Source of the DNA: Actinomycetota bacterium
GTDB lineage: Bacteria; Actinomycetota; Actinomycetes; Nanopelagicales; Nanopelagicaceae
Direction of reading: 5' to 3'
NCBI GenBank assembly: GCA_009705035.1
Contig: WLDB01000003.1
Coordinates: forward strand, 1 to 43,388
Length of the DNA stretch: 43,388 nucleotides
In this document: positions 1 to 11,925 of the stretch, in pieces
How the letters are laid out: each line of letters opens with the position of its first letter
How positions within the stretch are numbered: position 1 is the stretch's first letter
Translations under genes and position numbers: made by a program
The notes under the pieces: generated by a model
Database searches by the model: none
The model's input: the letters and a program-made list of their open reading frames with translations, nothing else
Told to the model about the DNA's origin: nothing

Positions 1-344
1 CAACGATTATTGGCGCTCTCAACCCCACGTCGAAGTGGGGCTTCATCCATAACATCATCGTGATAAAGCGTCGCCACATGTGTCAGTTCACAGACGGCCG
101 CTGATTCGATGATGCCTGCTTTGGTTTTATCCCCATAATGAGATGCCAAGAGAGTTAGTAACGGACGAAGGCGCTTGCCACCGGCTGAAACTAAATGCCG
201 AGATGCCTCTTCTACAAGTGGATATTTACCTTGAATGTGGCTTAGTAGAAGTGTTTCCACTTCCTTCATGCCGATAGAGAGTTCGGCCTCAAGGGCAGGT
301 GCCATTCCTGGGATTCCGATTGTAGAAATGGCTTTAGGTGACAT
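1..344 (-). CDS. Polyprenyl diphosphate synthase family protein, N-terminal part (gene runs off the left edge)
   Basis: Reverse-strand translation MSPKAISTIGIPGMAPALEAELSIGMKEVETLLLSHIQGKYPLVEEASRHLVSAGGKRLRPLLTLLASHYGDKTKAGIIESAAVCELTHVATLYHDDVMDEAPLRRG... with GGKRLRP and DDVMD (first Asp-rich motif). ATG at 344-342 overlaps the nuoN TGA by 1 nt. Confidence 0.93.
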   Translation of the reverse strand, partial: MSPKAISTIGIPGMAPALEAELSIGMKEVETLLLSHIQGKYPLVEEASRHLVSAGGKRLRPLLTLLASHYGDKTKAGIIESAAVCELTHVATLYHDDVMDEAPLRRGVESANNR

Positions 345-1861
345 CAGCGCAAGAATGAAGCGGTAGATGCGATGAAGTCAACGAGTGGAGCTGGGAAGAC
401 TCCAAGGATCAGTGTAATCAGAGCTGAAATGGTAATCGTAATTGTTGTAAGTGCTGAAGGAATCACAACGCTTGTTCCATCTTCAACTGGATCCTTAAAG
501 AACATAAGCACAATTACGCGAATATAGAAGAAGGCGGCAATTGCAGATGAGAGAACACCGGCAATCAAAATTGCAAGGCTGCCTGATTCGTAGGCCGCAG
601 AGAAGATAGAGAATTTTCCGATAAATCCGCTTGTTAATGGAATGCCAGCAAAGGCCAGTAAGAAGAAGGCGAATGTTGAAGCAACGATTGGTGAGCGCTT
701 ACCGAGTCCGCTCCAGCGATTAAGATCTGTTACTTCACCGCTGGAATCACGAATTAATGTAACTATCGCAAATCCGCCCACCGTTGCTACACCGTATGCA
801 AAGAGATAGAAAATAGATGCATCAAGTCCAGATTTGCTCAATGCATATACGCCTGAGAGCAAGAAGCCTGCGTGAGCGATAGAAGAGTAAGCGAGCATGC
901 GCTTTACATCGCGTTGAGCGATAGCCACCAAAGAACCAAAGAGCATTGTGGCGATAGCAATCAGAACGAGAGCTGGACGCCATTGCCATTCTGCATTTGC
1001 AAACGAAACATAGAAGATACGAAGAATCGCACCAAATGCAGCGACCTTTGTGGCAGCGGCCATAAATGCTGTGATGGCAGTTGGTGAACCTTGATAAACA
1101 TCAGGTGACCAGGCATGGAAAGGAAATGCACCAATTTTAAAGAGTAGACCCACGGAGATAAAGGCGAGTCCGATAAGTAAGAAGACATCGTTTCCAGCAT
1201 TGCCAAGAACTGCCTGCTGAATGCCAGCAAAAGTCAGTGATGACGAATATCCATAGAGGAATGCCGCACCGAATAGGAAGAAGGCAGATGAAAAAGCACC
1301 GAGAAGAAAGTACTTGAGCGCCGCTTCTTGTGAAGCCAAGCGACGATATCGAGCAAGACCAGCCATGAGATAGAGCGGAAGTGAAAGTACTTCAAGGGCA
1401 ACAAAGAGCGTGATCAAATCTGTTGCGACCGGAAATAGCATCATTCCACCGACTGCAAAGAGAGTGAGTGGAAATACTTCCGTAGTCTGGCTTTGTGCCT
1501 GATGAGCTTCGCGTTCTTCTGTAGATCCCGGAACTGTCGCAGCTGCTGCTGTGAAGTTATCTTGGTCTGCAATTAAGAAAATCGAGAGCAGCGCAATTAC
1601 TAATATCGATGCTTGGAATAAGAATCCAGCTCCATCAAAAGATAGAGATGCCATTGCCGGAGTGGTCGATGATTGACCCTTAATTCGGAATAAGAGAAGC
1701 AGGGAGGTAATGATTGCCATGACCGATACAAAGAGTTGAGCTGGTGCGCGTAGTCGACCTGGCAAGAATGCCTCGACGAGAACTCCGATTATGGCGCCAC
1801 CGAAAATCGCAAGCATTGGCGCAAGCAGTGCATATTCAAGAACGGGGGCTGTAAATGTCAT
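344..1861 (-). CDS. nuoN: NADH-quinone oxidoreductase subunit N
   Basis: 505-aa polytopic protein, Mrp-antiporter-like motifs (ALKYFLLGAFSSAFFLFG, FKIGAFPFHAWSPDVYQGSPT), last gene of the nuo operon. Confidence 0.97.
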   Translation of the reverse strand: MTFTAPVLEYALLAPMLAIFGGAIIGVLVEAFLPGRLRAPAQLFVSVMAIITSLLLLFRIKGQSSTTPAMASLSFDGAGFLFQASILVIALLSIFLIADQDNFTAAAATVPGSTEEREAHQAQSQTTEVFPLTLFAVGGMMLFPVATDLITLFVALEVLSLPLYLMAGLARYRRLASQEAALKYFLLGAFSSAFFLFGAAFLYGYSSSLTFAGIQQAVLGNAGNDVFLLIGLAFISVGLLFKIGAFPFHAWSPDVYQGSPTAITAFMAAATKVAAFGAILRIFYVSFANAEWQWRPALVLIAIATMLFGSLVAIAQRDVKRMLAYSSIAHAGFLLSGVYALSKSGLDASIFYLFAYGVATVGGFAIVTLIRDSSGEVTDLNRWSGLGKRSPIVASTFAFFLLAFAGIPLTSGFIGKFSIFSAAYESGSLAILIAGVLSSAIAAFFYIRVIVLMFFKDPVEDGTSVVIPSALTTITITISALITLILGVFPAPLVDFIASTASFLR

Positions 1862-3382
1862 TTACTTACCTGCTATCTCGGTCGGTGCGGGATCTGTAAA
1901 TCCAGCTGACTCAACAATATGAGCAGCGATTGGATTGATGATGTTTAGAACGGGTGCAGGATAAATACCGAGTGCAATGATGACCGCAACAACGGGGGCA
2001 ATCGCAATTTTTTCACGGAGATTCAGATCAGGTAGCTCTTCATTACCCGGAGTTGTTGGTCCATGCAGGGCCTTCTGTACTGGGATCAGAATGTAGAGCG
2101 CAGCGAGAACTATTCCGAATGTCGCAATTACTGCGGCTACTGGATAGCGAGTGTACGTACCGACCAAAACTAAGAATTCGCTTACGAAGCTCGATAGGCC
2201 AGGTAGCGCTAGTGATGAGAGACCGGCGATAAAGAACATCCAGGCCATAACCGGTGTCACGCGCTGCAGCCCACCAAAGTCAGCGATAGTAGATGAGCGA
2301 CGGCGAGCAATCATCCAGCCGCCAACAATAAAGAGTGCAGCGGTTGAGAATCCGTGGTTAAACATATAGAGAATGGCGCCAGATTGTGCCTGTGATGTCA
2401 TCGCGAAGATTCCCATGATGATAAATCCGAAGTGAGAGATAGATGTATATGCAATCAGGCGCTTGAGATCGCGAGCACCAATAGCCAAGAATGCGCCGTA
2501 AAGAATAGAGATTACGGCGAGAACGATAATCACTGGAGTAAATGTCTTGCTTGCATCTGGAAAGAGTGAGATACAGAAGCGAATCATTCCAAACGTTCCG
2601 ACTTTATCGAGTACTCCAAGGAGCAGAACAGATGTACCTGGGGTTCCGGCCTTAGCTGCATCTGGAAGCCATGTATGTAGCGGCCAGAGTGGAGCTTTAA
2701 TTGCGAAGGCGATGAAGAATCCAAGGAAGAGAAGGTTCTGTGTGGTTGGGCTAATGAACTTATGAAGTTCTGTTAGCGCTGTGATATCGAATGTTGGGGC
2801 GCCCAAGTATTGGCGGGATGTTACATAAATCCCGATGATTGAGGCGAGCATTAAGAGGCCACCGAAGAGGCTGTAGATCAAGAACTTCACCGCGGCCGCT
2901 GCTCGTTCTCCTGAACCATACCCACCAATAAGGAAGTAGACTGGAATCAACATTGCCTCGAAGATGACATAGAAGAGGAATACATCGGTAGCAATAAAGA
3001 CACCGATCATCATTGTTTCGAGAATAAGGATAAGAATGTAGAAGACCTTGGCTGACCAACGACCGCCTTCGGATTCATTCCAGCAAGCAAGAACCACAAT
3101 TGGCACAAGCAGCACCGACATGAGGATTAGTACAAGAGAGAGGCCATCGATTCCTACTGAGTAATTGATTCCAAAGGCAGGAATCCACTCGTGAGTTTCA
3201 GTAAATTGGAAATCGGTATTTGAGGTTACGAATTGGGTTGCAATGAAGATTGCCAAGGCTGCCACTGCAGTGGTGATACCTAAGGCAAGTTGCTTGATTC
3301 GGAGCGAATTCTCTGAAGGTACGAGTGCAACAAGAAGTGCACCAAGTACCGGCAAGAGTGCAAGTGCGGTTATTGAACTCAT
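1862..3382 (-). CDS. nuoM: NADH-quinone oxidoreductase subunit M
   Basis: 506 aa; [27 protein letters not shown] and [38 protein letters not shown] motifs; operon position. Confidence 0.97.
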   Translation of the reverse strand: MSSITALALLPVLGALLVALVPSENSLRIKQLALGITTAVAALAIFIATQFVTSNTDFQFTETHEWIPAFGINYSVGIDGLSLVLILMSVLLVPIVVLACWNESEGGRWSAKVFYILILILETMMIGVFIATDVFLFYVIFEAMLIPVYFLIGGYGSGERAAAAVKFLIYSLFGGLLMLASIIGIYVTSRQYLGAPTFDITALTELHKFISPTTQNLLFLGFFIAFAIKAPLWPLHTWLPDAAKAGTPGTSVLLLGVLDKVGTFGMIRFCISLFPDASKTFTPVIIVLAVISILYGAFLAIGARDLKRLIAYTSISHFGFIIMGIFAMTSQAQSGAILYMFNHGFSTAALFIVGGWMIARRRSSTIADFGGLQRVTPVMAWMFFIAGLSSLALPGLSSFVSEFLVLVGTYTRYPVAAVIATFGIVLAALYILIPVQKALHGPTTPGNEELPDLNLREKIAIAPVVAVIIALGIYPAPVLNIINPIAAHIVESAGFTDPAPTEIAGK

Positions 3383-5274
3383 TGTGTGACCACCCAGATT
3401 CCGGCGATCATAAGAATCGCGCCAATAAGAATGAATGCTGCATAGCTGCGAGCAAATCCACTCTGTGATTTGCGAAGTACTGCTCCAGAACCAATCGCCA
3501 TACGGCCGATTCCACGAACAGCTCCATCAATAACCTTGTCATCGCTCTTGACTAGTACATCGGTAAGGACTTGACCAGGGCGCATAAAGAGAGTCTCGTT
3601 GATCGCATCTTGACCAAAATCTCTACGCGCTAAGCGAGTGAAAATTGAGACGTTAGCAGGTGCTATGCGATCAATTTCATTTCGCTGATATTTGATGATT
3701 GCGATGCTGACACCGATTGAGACAGATAAAAGTGCAAGCGCTGAGACAACAAGAGGTGGAATCAAATGTTCCTTGGAGTGTCCCCCGTGCTCGCCAAAGA
3801 CTGGGCTTAGCCAATTTTCAAGAGAGTCACCACGAGTAAAGAGATAGCCGGTACTCACTGAACCAATTGCCAAGATGACCATTGGTAGCCACATCAAAAT
3901 TGGGGATTCGTGTGGGTGAGTATCTTCATCCCAACGCGCCTTACTTGTGAAGGTAAGAATCATTACGCGAGTCATATAGAAGGCGGTAATTGCTGCACCA
4001 ATCAAAGTAATCGTTCCGAGAAGTGGACCTTGTAATCCGCCTGAATCAAAGGCAGTTTCAATGATGAGATCCTTTGAGTAAAACCCAGCAAACGGTGGAA
4101 CACCCAGAATGGCGAGATATCCCAATCCAAAAGTAACAAAAGTGATCGGCATGAATTTACGTAGCCCACCAAATTTACGCATATCTACTTCATCGTTCAT
4201 TCCATGCATTACTGAGCCGGCACCGAGGAACATTCCGGCCTTAAAGAATCCGTGAGTAAGCAAGTGCATGATTGCAAATGCATATCCAGCTGGGCCGAGG
4301 CCTGCACCAAGAATCATGTAACCAATCTGCGACATAGTCGAAGCTGCAAGTGCTTTCTTGATGTCATCTTTTGCAGTACCGATAAAGGCACCAAGCAAAA
4401 GTGTTATCGCACCAACAATGACGACGAGTAACTGCGCGGTTGGGGCTGCATCAAATACAAAGTTAGAGCGAACGATTAGATAGACACCGGCGGTAACCAT
4501 TGTTGCGGCGTGGATAAGCGCAGATACCGGAGTTGGTCCTGCCATCGCATCGCCAAGCCAAGCTTGCAATGGGAACTGAGCTGATTTACCAACGGCTGCA
4601 ATTAAGAGCATGATGCCAATGGCAGTCATCGCTGCCTCTGAAGCATGGTGAGCATGCTCTGAAACTCCAGCAAAGGTAGTGGTGCCAAGCGTTGCAAATG
4701 CAATCATGATTGCAAGTGAGAGACCCATATCTCCAACACGGTTCATCACAAATGCCTTCTTGGAAGCTGTGGCATATGCCGGCTTCTTATTCCAGAAACC
4801 GATCAAGAGGTATGAGGCAAGACCAACGCCTTCCCAGCCAACGTAAAGATTGAGGTAAGAATCACCTAGTACCAGCAATAACATCGCTGCGATAAAGAGA
4901 TTGAGATAGGCGAAGAAACGGCGACGATCTGGATCTTCGGCCATATATGAAATTGAGTAGATATGGATCAGAGTACCCACGCCGCTAATCAGGAGCACGA
5001 AGCAGATTGAGAGCTGATCGAGTAGAAGTGACGCATCTACATTGAAATCACCGACAGAGATCCAGGTAAAGAGTTTCTGGGTGATTGCGCGATCTTCGGT
5101 AGCGCGATCAAGCATCAAAGAGAGTTGATAGAGACCAACCACAAAAGAGCCAGCAGACATAGAAGTCGCGAGCAGATGGCCCCATTTATTTGTGCGGCGG
5201 CCTCCGAGAAGCAAAGCTGCGGCGCCAAAGAGCGGCAGGGCGATGAGATAAACGATTGAAGTTGAAGTAGCCAT
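3379..5274 (-). CDS. nuoL: NADH-quinone oxidoreductase subunit L
   Basis: 631 aa; [56 protein letters not shown]; 4-bp overlap with nuoM. Confidence 0.97.
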   Translation of the reverse strand: MATSTSIVYLIALPLFGAAALLLGGRRTNKWGHLLATSMSAGSFVVGLYQLSLMLDRATEDRAITQKLFTWISVGDFNVDASLLLDQLSICFVLLISGVGTLIHIYSISYMAEDPDRRRFFAYLNLFIAAMLLLVLGDSYLNLYVGWEGVGLASYLLIGFWNKKPAYATASKKAFVMNRVGDMGLSLAIMIAFATLGTTTFAGVSEHAHHASEAAMTAIGIMLLIAAVGKSAQFPLQAWLGDAMAGPTPVSALIHAATMVTAGVYLIVRSNFVFDAAPTAQLLVVIVGAITLLLGAFIGTAKDDIKKALAASTMSQIGYMILGAGLGPAGYAFAIMHLLTHGFFKAGMFLGAGSVMHGMNDEVDMRKFGGLRKFMPITFVTFGLGYLAILGVPPFAGFYSKDLIIETAFDSGGLQGPLLGTITLIGAAITAFYMTRVMILTFTSKARWDEDTHPHESPILMWLPMVILAIGSVSTGYLFTRGDSLENWLSPVFGEHGGHSKEHLIPPLVVSALALLSVSIGVSIAIIKYQRNEIDRIAPANVSIFTRLARRDFGQDAINETLFMRPGQVLTDVLVKSDDKVIDGAVRGIGRMAIGSGAVLRKSQSGFARSYAAFILIGAILMIAGIWVVTQ

Positions 5275-5276
5275 GG

Positions 5277-5576
5277 TTATCGCTTCAACAAACTAGCATC
5301 ATCGACAGATGCTGACCGACGTGAGCGATAAATCGCAACGATAATTGCAAGACCTACTACTACTTCACACGCTGCAACAACCATCGTAAAGAATGCGGTG
5401 ACTTGACCGTCGAGGGTTCCGTTGATGCGCGAGAAGGTAACGAAAGCTAGGTTTGCAGCATTGAGCATCAGCTCGACGCACATAAAGATCACAATTGCAT
5501 TGCGGCGAACCACAACACCAATAGCGCCGATAGTAAAGAGGAGTCCCGCGAGATAGAGATAGTTATATGGATTCAT
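5277..5576 (-). CDS. nuoK: NADH-quinone oxidoreductase subunit K
   Basis: 99 aa; [41 protein letters not shown]. Confidence 0.97.
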   Translation of the reverse strand: MNPYNYLYLAGLLFTIGAIGVVVRRNAIVIFMCVELMLNAANLAFVTFSRINGTLDGQVTAFFTMVVAACEVVVGLAIIVAIYRSRRSASVDDASLLKR

Positions 5577-6343
5577 TACTTCTCCTCCACAACTGTCGTA
5601 TCAACAACATCTAATTGGAATTGAGAAGATTCCAACATATCTCCGCGAGCCTTGAGCGTTGCAGAAATTGATGTTGGTGCAGGAGTTCCATCTGGAAGCA
5701 GAGCTGGAACATCTACCGCGTTGTGACGTGCGTAAACACCTGGGCCAGGTAAACCTGCCGCGCTGGCAAGTGACCCAGAGCGAAAACGAGCAATTGCGCT
5801 TTCACGTTGTGTTGGACGAGCCACGGTGCGCTGGTGGTGGGCCAGAACCATTGCGCCTAAAGCAGCGGTAATCAATAGCGCTGAGACAATTTCAAATGGC
5901 CATACATACTTTGAGAAGAGAAGACCGGCGATGCCTTGAACGTTTCCATCGACGTTTGCAATCTCTAACCCAACAGGTTGACGACCCACAGTCGCGCGAC
6001 CAATAAGAGAGGTGAGAAGTCCACCGAAACCAATAGCTGCAGTAATTGCGATGGGGCGAAGACCGCGAATTGTTTCAGTTAATGAATCTGAAGAGTCAAC
6101 TCCGACCAACATCAGGATAAATAGGAAGAGCATCATGACTGCCCCGGTATAGACAACAATCTGGACGATTCCTAGGAATACGGCATCTTGGGCGATGTAG
6201 AAAATTGCAAGTGTGATCATCACCCAGGCAAGTAATAGCGCAGAGTGAACTGCTTTCTTGACCAATAACATTCCAAGAGCAGCAAGTACAGCCACAGGTG
6301 CAAGCACCCAGAACATCACCGCTTCAGGGGTTTGGATAACCAA
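5576..6343 (-). CDS. nuoJ: NADH-quinone oxidoreductase subunit J
   Basis: 255 aa; [28 protein letters not shown]; operon position. Confidence 0.95.
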   Translation of the reverse strand: MVIQTPEAVMFWVLAPVAVLAALGMLLVKKAVHSALLLAWVMITLAIFYIAQDAVFLGIVQIVVYTGAVMMLFLFILMLVGVDSSDSLTETIRGLRPIAITAAIGFGGLLTSLIGRATVGRQPVGLEIANVDGNVQGIAGLLFSKYVWPFEIVSALLITAALGAMVLAHHQRTVARPTQRESAIARFRSGSLASAAGLPGPGVYARHNAVDVPALLPDGTPAPTSISATLKARGDMLESSQFQLDVVDTTVVEEK

Positions 6344-7018
6344 TTACTTTACCTCCCCGGATTTTTTTGCACTCTGATTTGCCTTGTCAGCAGATGTAGC
6401 TTGTGAAGGATGAGCTGAAGTTACTTCACCGCGATAATAATTATTTTCATCCATCTCTGGATACATTGGATGAGGAGGCATAATCATTCCAGCACGCAAT
6501 GGCGCAAGCAGATCTTCTTTCTCAAAAATTAACTTTTCGCGAGATTCGTCAGCCAACTCATATTCATTTGTCATTGTGAGGGCGCGAGTTGGACAAGCCT
6601 CAACACATAGACCGCAGAATATGCAGCGCAGGTAATTAATTTGATAGACAGCGCCGTGACGTTCACCTGGAGATACTTGGTTCTCAGGGGTGTTATCGCC
6701 GCCCTCTACATAAATCGCATCTGCTGGGCATGCCCATGCACATAGTTCGCAACCAATACATTTTTCTAATCCATCAGGGTGGCGATTGAGTTGATGGCGA
6801 CCATGGAAACGTTCTTCGGTTGGCGCTTTTACATCTGGATATTGCACAGTCTGGTTCTTCTTAAACATTGCTTGAAAAGTGACCCAGAATCCCTTTGATT
6901 GCTTTGCTAATGAGCCCGGACCAGGTTGATCAACTTCTCGATAGGAGACATCGTTGACGCTCTTTGCCAAGCCAGAGCTAAGCGGCGCTGACTTTTCTGG
7001 CTCGAGTGAATTACTCAT
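6344..7018 (-). CDS. nuoI: NADH-quinone oxidoreductase subunit I
   Basis: Two 4Fe-4S motifs ([27 protein letters not shown]). Start reassigned from the tracked ORF (7162) to ATG 7018 ([10 protein letters not shown]), giving an 8-bp overlap with nuoH instead of 152 bp. Confidence 0.94.
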   Translation of the reverse strand: MSNSLEPEKSAPLSSGLAKSVNDVSYREVDQPGPGSLAKQSKGFWVTFQAMFKKNQTVQYPDVKAPTEERFHGRHQLNRHPDGLEKCIGCELCAWACPADAIYVEGGDNTPENQVSPGERHGAVYQINYLRCIFCGLCVEACPTRALTMTNEYELADESREKLIFEKEDLLAPLRAGMIMPPHPMYPEMDENNYYRGEVTSAHPSQATSADKANQSAKKSGEVK

Positions 7019-8258
7019 TCTTCTCTCCTGTGTGGCTCTGGGTTGATGCATTAAACGATGTAACTCCGGGAAGTGACGGGATTGGGAAATCTGGCGCCTC
7101 TCCTTGTGGAAGTGGACGACGTGCCTTCTCTTTAGAACGTTCGAAGAGTGAGCTAATCGCAATTACAACTAGGACGATGCCCATGATTACGGCGATTGAA
7201 ACGGTGCGCGATACACCCTCTTGTTGAACAACTCGAAGTGAGGCAACAATCATGATCCAAAGGAGTGAGACCGGAATAAGTACCTTCCAGCCAAATTTCA
7301 TAAACTGGTCGTAACGAAGACGCGGCAATGATGCACGGAGCCACATAAAGATAAAGAAGAAGAGATTTACCTTGAGGAAGAACCAGACAATTGTGAACCA
7401 ACCACCAAGCCAGCCTTCAGTAATACCAAGTCCTGGAGGTGCGTGATAACCACCAAGGAAGAGCGTTGTTGCTAGCGCTGAAACGGCGATGATATTTACA
7501 TATTCAGCTAAGAAGAAGAGTGCGAACTTGAGTGATGAGTACTCGGTGTGGAAACCACCGACGAGTTCACCTTCTGCTTCTGCCAAGTCAAAAGGTGCAC
7601 GGTTTGTTTCACCAACCATTGAGATTACGTAAATTACAAAAGATGGAAAGAGAACAATGACGTTCCAAATGCTTCCGTGCTGTGAATCAACAATATCTGA
7701 CGTTGACATTGATCCCGCATAGATAAAGACAGCTACGAGCGAGAGCCCCATTGCAACTTCATAAGAAATTACCTGCGCACTTGAACGCAATCCACCTAGA
7801 AGTGGATATGTGGAACCAGAAGACCATCCTGCCAATACAACGCCGTACACACCGATTGAAGTCACGGCCAAGATATAGAGAACTCCCACTGGTAGATCAG
7901 TAAGTTGCATCGCTGTTTCGCGACCGAAGATATTGACGACGCCAGTCATCGGAATCACTGCAAAGGACATAAAACACATTGCGGCAGCGATAATTGGAGC
8001 TGCGATAAAGACGATTTTATCGGCGGCTGCAGGAATGATGTCTTCTTTGAGGGCTAGTTTTACGCCATCAGAGAGAGATTGCAGAAGACCAAAGGGACCA
8101 ACTCGGTTTGGACCGGTACGTAATTGCATCTTGGCAAGCACGCGGCGCTCTGTCCATACAGCCATCAAGGTAGATACAACGCAGATTGCGAAGACTAATA
8201 CCGCTTTAAGCGCTACCAACCATGCTGGATCTTGTCCAAGGAGCTCTGCTGTTGTCAT
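7011..8258 (-). CDS. nuoH: NADH-quinone oxidoreductase subunit H
   Basis: 415 aa; [63 protein letters not shown]. Confidence 0.97.
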   Translation of the reverse strand: MTTAELLGQDPAWLVALKAVLVFAICVVSTLMAVWTERRVLAKMQLRTGPNRVGPFGLLQSLSDGVKLALKEDIIPAAADKIVFIAAPIIAAAMCFMSFAVIPMTGVVNIFGRETAMQLTDLPVGVLYILAVTSIGVYGVVLAGWSSGSTYPLLGGLRSSAQVISYEVAMGLSLVAVFIYAGSMSTSDIVDSQHGSIWNVIVLFPSFVIYVISMVGETNRAPFDLAEAEGELVGGFHTEYSSLKFALFFLAEYVNIIAVSALATTLFLGGYHAPPGLGITEGWLGGWFTIVWFFLKVNLFFFIFMWLRASLPRLRYDQFMKFGWKVLIPVSLLWIMIVASLRVVQQEGVSRTVSIAVIMGIVLVVIAISSLFERSKEKARRPLPQGEAPDFPIPSLPGVTSFNASTQSHTGEKNE

Positions 8259-10624
8259 GCTTTCACCACCGTAACGAGTTGACCATGGACAGCATTGAGA
8301 TCTGTCAAAGGTTGTGAACCAAATGAATTACGCGGAAGCCAGACAGCATCATCATGAATATCCTCAACAAGAGCTGGAAGCGTAATCGCGCCAGTTGCAT
8401 TGGAAACCCTTAGCAAGTCACCTGTTACAACACCGAGAGAAGCAGCGCGCTTTTCAGAAATCACAGCAACTGTTTGGCGGCGTGTGCCAGCCAAATTATC
8501 TTCACCGCGTTGCAATGTACCCATATCGAGCAAGCGACGCCATGAAGCGATGATTGCTTGATCGCCGCTTGGTGAAGCAGGATTAACTGGAGCCACCGGA
8601 GTAAATGGAACACGAGCGCCATCCCATTTGCCTAATTGAGAAATTTCGCGAGCGGTTGCTGAAACGGTTCCCAACATAATTGATGTACCCATCGCATCAG
8701 CTAAAGCTGAAAGAATGCGAACATCGCTGCGATTTAGTGATTCAGCAACAGCAGAATCAAAGGCACGTGGGCGTCCCTCCCAATTGAGGAAGCTTCCTGA
8801 CTTCTCAGTTATTGCAGCAACTGGAAGAACTACATCGGCTACCTCTGTTACAGAAGATGGTGCAATCTCAAGTGAAACTACAAAAGACTTTTTAAGTGCA
8901 GCAATTGCATCGACGCTGTTGTACATATCGCGAAGATCTACACCACCGACAACAACCGCATCGAGTTCACCTGCCGCAAGGCTGGCAATGATTTGAGAAG
9001 TTGAGCGACCAGAATTCGTTGGAAGAGAATCGACTCCCCATGCTGCCGCGATATCTACCCGGGCCGCTGAATCTGCTACTGGGCGGCCACCTGGAAGTAA
9101 TGTTCCGAGAGCACCCGCATCGAGAGCGCCACGCTCGCCGGCACGACGAGGAATCCACGCCAACTTTGCTCCAGTTTTATCTGCAAGAGCAACTGCGGCA
9201 GAAATCAATCCAGCCGATTCAGAGGCGCGCTCTCCCAGAAGAATTACAGATTTTGCCGTAAGTGCAATAGCTGCGACTGCGGCACCTTCTGCACCAGGTG
9301 CAACTCTGATGAATTCTGCGTTGAGCTTATCCATCGCAATAGATTGCTTCGTTGCAATAGATGTGACTTTTAGGTTGCGCTTTTTAACATTCTTGTTGAG
9401 ACGCAAGAAAACAATTGGTGACTCTTCTTCTGGTTCAAAAGCAAGAAGCAGTGCATGGTCAGCTTTATCAATATCGCTGTAATTAACAGCAGATGTTGCC
9501 ACGTGAGATGCCAAGAAGTTTCCTTCTTCATCACTTGTAATGCGAGCACGGAAATCAATATCGTTTGTGCTGAGTGCGATTCGTGCAAATTTCGAATATC
9601 CGTATGCATCTTCAACAGTTGCACGACCACCAACGAGAACAGCAGCACGTGCGCCCTTTAAACCAGCTGCTGCAGCAGCTAGAGCTTCAGGCCAAGAAGC
9701 TGCCACTAATTCTCCATCTGCATTGCGAACCAATGGTTGTGTAAGGCGATCTATGGCAGTGACATATTTAAATGCCCAACGGCCCTTATCGCAGTTCCAC
9801 TCTTCGTTAACGGCAGCATCATCACCAGCAAGGCGGCGCAGTGTCTTGCCACGACGTACATCGGTACGCATATCGCAGCCAGATGCACAGTGCTCGCATG
9901 CTGATGGTGTTGAGACTAGATCAAATGGACGTGCGCGGAAACGGTAAGAAGCACCGGTCAGCGCACCGACAGGACAGATTTGAATTGTGTTGCCTGAGAA
10001 GTAAGAGTTGAATGGATCGTTCTCGTAGATTCCTACTTGCTGCAAAGCTCCACGATGATTAAGAGTGATAAATGGATCAGATGCGATTTCTTCGGAGAAG
10101 CGCGTGCAACGAGCGCAGAGCACACAGCGTTCGCGGTCTAGAAGAACCTGTGAAGAAATATTGATTGGCTTCTCGAATGTGCGCTTTGTGCCATCGAGTC
10201 GGCTCTCTGCATTGCCATTGCTCATTGCCTGATTCTGCAATGGGCACTCTCCACCCTTATCGCAGACTGGACAATCAAGTGGGTGGTTTCCAAGAAGAAG
10301 TTCCATCACACCACGTTGCGCCTTTTCAGCAACAGGCGAAGTGAGTTGTGTCTTCACAATCATATTTGGCTCTACCGGAATGGTGCATGAAGCCTGTGGC
10401 TTTGGAAAAGCACGACCGTTGATTTCAACATCAACGAGACATTGACGGCAAGCACCAACGGGAGAGAGAAGTGGGTGATCGCAGAAACGCGGAATTTGGA
10501 TTCCGAGCTTTTCGGCGGCGCGAATAATTAGCGTGCCCTTAGGGACTGTTACTTCAAAGCCATCGATAACAACTGTAATCATTTCAACTTCAGTAATTTG
10601 CGGCGCGCTCTCTTGAGTTGTCAT
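8255..10624 (-). CDS. nuoG: NADH-quinone oxidoreductase subunit G
   Basis: 789 aa; N-terminal 2Fe-2S (CDHPLLSPVGACRQCLVDV), HPLDCPVCDKGGECPLQNQAM, CVLCARCTRF; molybdopterin-oxidoreductase-like C-terminal region. Confidence 0.96.
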   Translation of the reverse strand: MTTQESAPQITEVEMITVVIDGFEVTVPKGTLIIRAAEKLGIQIPRFCDHPLLSPVGACRQCLVDVEINGRAFPKPQASCTIPVEPNMIVKTQLTSPVAEKAQRGVMELLLGNHPLDCPVCDKGGECPLQNQAMSNGNAESRLDGTKRTFEKPINISSQVLLDRERCVLCARCTRFSEEIASDPFITLNHRGALQQVGIYENDPFNSYFSGNTIQICPVGALTGASYRFRARPFDLVSTPSACEHCASGCDMRTDVRRGKTLRRLAGDDAAVNEEWNCDKGRWAFKYVTAIDRLTQPLVRNADGELVAASWPEALAAAAAGLKGARAAVLVGGRATVEDAYGYSKFARIALSTNDIDFRARITSDEEGNFLASHVATSAVNYSDIDKADHALLLAFEPEEESPIVFLRLNKNVKKRNLKVTSIATKQSIAMDKLNAEFIRVAPGAEGAAVAAIALTAKSVILLGERASESAGLISAAVALADKTGAKLAWIPRRAGERGALDAGALGTLLPGGRPVADSAARVDIAAAWGVDSLPTNSGRSTSQIIASLAAGELDAVVVGGVDLRDMYNSVDAIAALKKSFVVSLEIAPSSVTEVADVVLPVAAITEKSGSFLNWEGRPRAFDSAVAESLNRSDVRILSALADAMGTSIMLGTVSATAREISQLGKWDGARVPFTPVAPVNPASPSGDQAIIASWRRLLDMGTLQRGEDNLAGTRRQTVAVISEKRAASLGVVTGDLLRVSNATGAITLPALVEDIHDDAVWLPRNSFGSQPLTDLNAVHGQLVTVVKA

Positions 10625-11925
10625 TAGCGAAGCACCTCCTCAAATAAAGTTGATTTTGCAGCATCAAAAGGACAGCCACCATTGGTGAGGTGAGAGATGT
10701 ACTCATCGCGGAAATATTTGATTGAAGATGTGATTGGGCTTGTTGCGCCATCACCTAGGGCGCAGAATGAACGGCCCATAATGTTGTCGCAGAGATCGAG
10801 TAACTTCTGTAAATCAGCTTCAGTGCCTTTGCCATTTTCAAGATCACGAAGAATCTGTACCAACCACCAAGTGCCTTCGCGACATGGGGTGCACTTTCCG
10901 CAAGACTCGTGCTTGTAGAACTCAGTCCAACGAAGTACTGCGCGAACTACGCAGGTTGTCTCATCAAATATCTGGAGCGCCTTTGTGCCAAGCATCGAAC
11001 CGGCCGCTGAAACACCTTCGTAATCCAGTGGGACATCAAGATGTTCGTCGGTAAAGAGTGGTGTTGAAGATCCACCTGGAGTCCAGAACTTTAACTTGTG
11101 TCCGTTGCGAACGCCACCAGCGAGTTCAAGAATCTGACGAAGAGTTATGCCAAGTGGTGCTTCAAATTGACCTGGGTTATTTACATGGCCAGAAAGTGAG
11201 TAGAGAGTTGCGCCTTTTGACTTCTCTGTACCCATTGATTGATACCACTCTGCGCCATTAGCGATAATTGCCGGTACTGAAGCGATTGACTCAACATTGT
11301 TGACCACTGTTGGGCGGGCATAGAGTCCAGCGATAGCAGGAAATGGCGGGCGAAGACGAGGTTGTCCGCGGAATCCTTCGAGTGAATCGAGAAGGGCTGT
11401 CTCTTCACCACAGATATATGCACCTGCTCCGATATGTAAGACAAGCTCTAAATCATTTCCGGTTCCGAAAATATTTTTGCCAAGGTATCCGGCTTTGTAA
11501 GCATCGGTGATTGCTTGGTTTACGCGACGCACAACATGGGTCACTTCACCGCGAATATAGATAAATGCATGCTTTGCACGAATTGCATATGCAGCGATGA
11601 TGACACCTTCAACAAGTACATGTGGGTTTGCCATAAGAAGTGGCATATCTTTACAAGTACCTGGTTCTGATTCATCGGCGTTAACAACGAGGTAGTGATC
11701 TTTATTATCGCCTTGCGGAATAAATCCCCACTTCATTCCAGTAGGAAAGCCTGCTCCCCCGCGGCCACGAAGGCCTGAATCTTTAACCATCTGAATTACA
11801 GCATCAGGATCCATCGCAAGCGCTTTTGCCGCAGCGTTATATCCACCATGACGCTTATAGCCTTCGATGGTAAATGAATCTTTTTCATCCCAGTGAGCTG
11901 AGAGGACAGGAGTGAGTTGAGACAT
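10624..11925 (-). CDS. nuoF: NADH-quinone oxidoreductase subunit F
   Basis: 433 aa; SGLRGRGGAGFPTGMKWGF, GAGAYICGEETALLDSLEG, ESCGKCTPCREGT. Confidence 0.98.
   Translation of the reverse strand: MSQLTPVLSAHWDEKDSFTIEGYKRHGGYNAAAKALAMDPDAVIQMVKDSGLRGRGGAGFPTGMKWGFIPQGDNKDHYLVVNADESEPGTCKDMPLLMANPHVLVEGVIIAAYAIRAKHAFIYIRGEVTHVVRRVNQAITDAYKAGYLGKNIFGTGNDLELVLHIGAGAYICGEETALLDSLEGFRGQPRLRPPFPAIAGLYARPTVVNNVESIASVPAIIANGAEWYQSMGTEKSKGATLYSLSGHVNNPGQFEAPLGITLRQILELAGGVRNGHKLKFWTPGGSSTPLFTDEHLDVPLDYEGVSAAGSMLGTKALQIFDETTCVVRAVLRWTEFYKHESCGKCTPCREGTWWLVQILRDLENGKGTEADLQKLLDLCDNIMGRSFCALGDGATSPITSSIKYFRDEYISHLTNGGCPFDAAKSTLFEEVLR

Noticed and set aside
7019-7162. N-terminal extension of the tracked nuoI ORF ([16 protein letters not shown]...)
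   Set aside because: Overlaps the nuoH C-terminal coding region by 152 bp and is unlike NuoI; ATG 7018 gives a normal start.
9370-9947. Alternative-frame and antisense ORFs within nuoG (92, 68 and 135 aa)
   Set aside because: Fully inside a confident nuoG reading frame; composition is low-complexity and typical of shadow frames.
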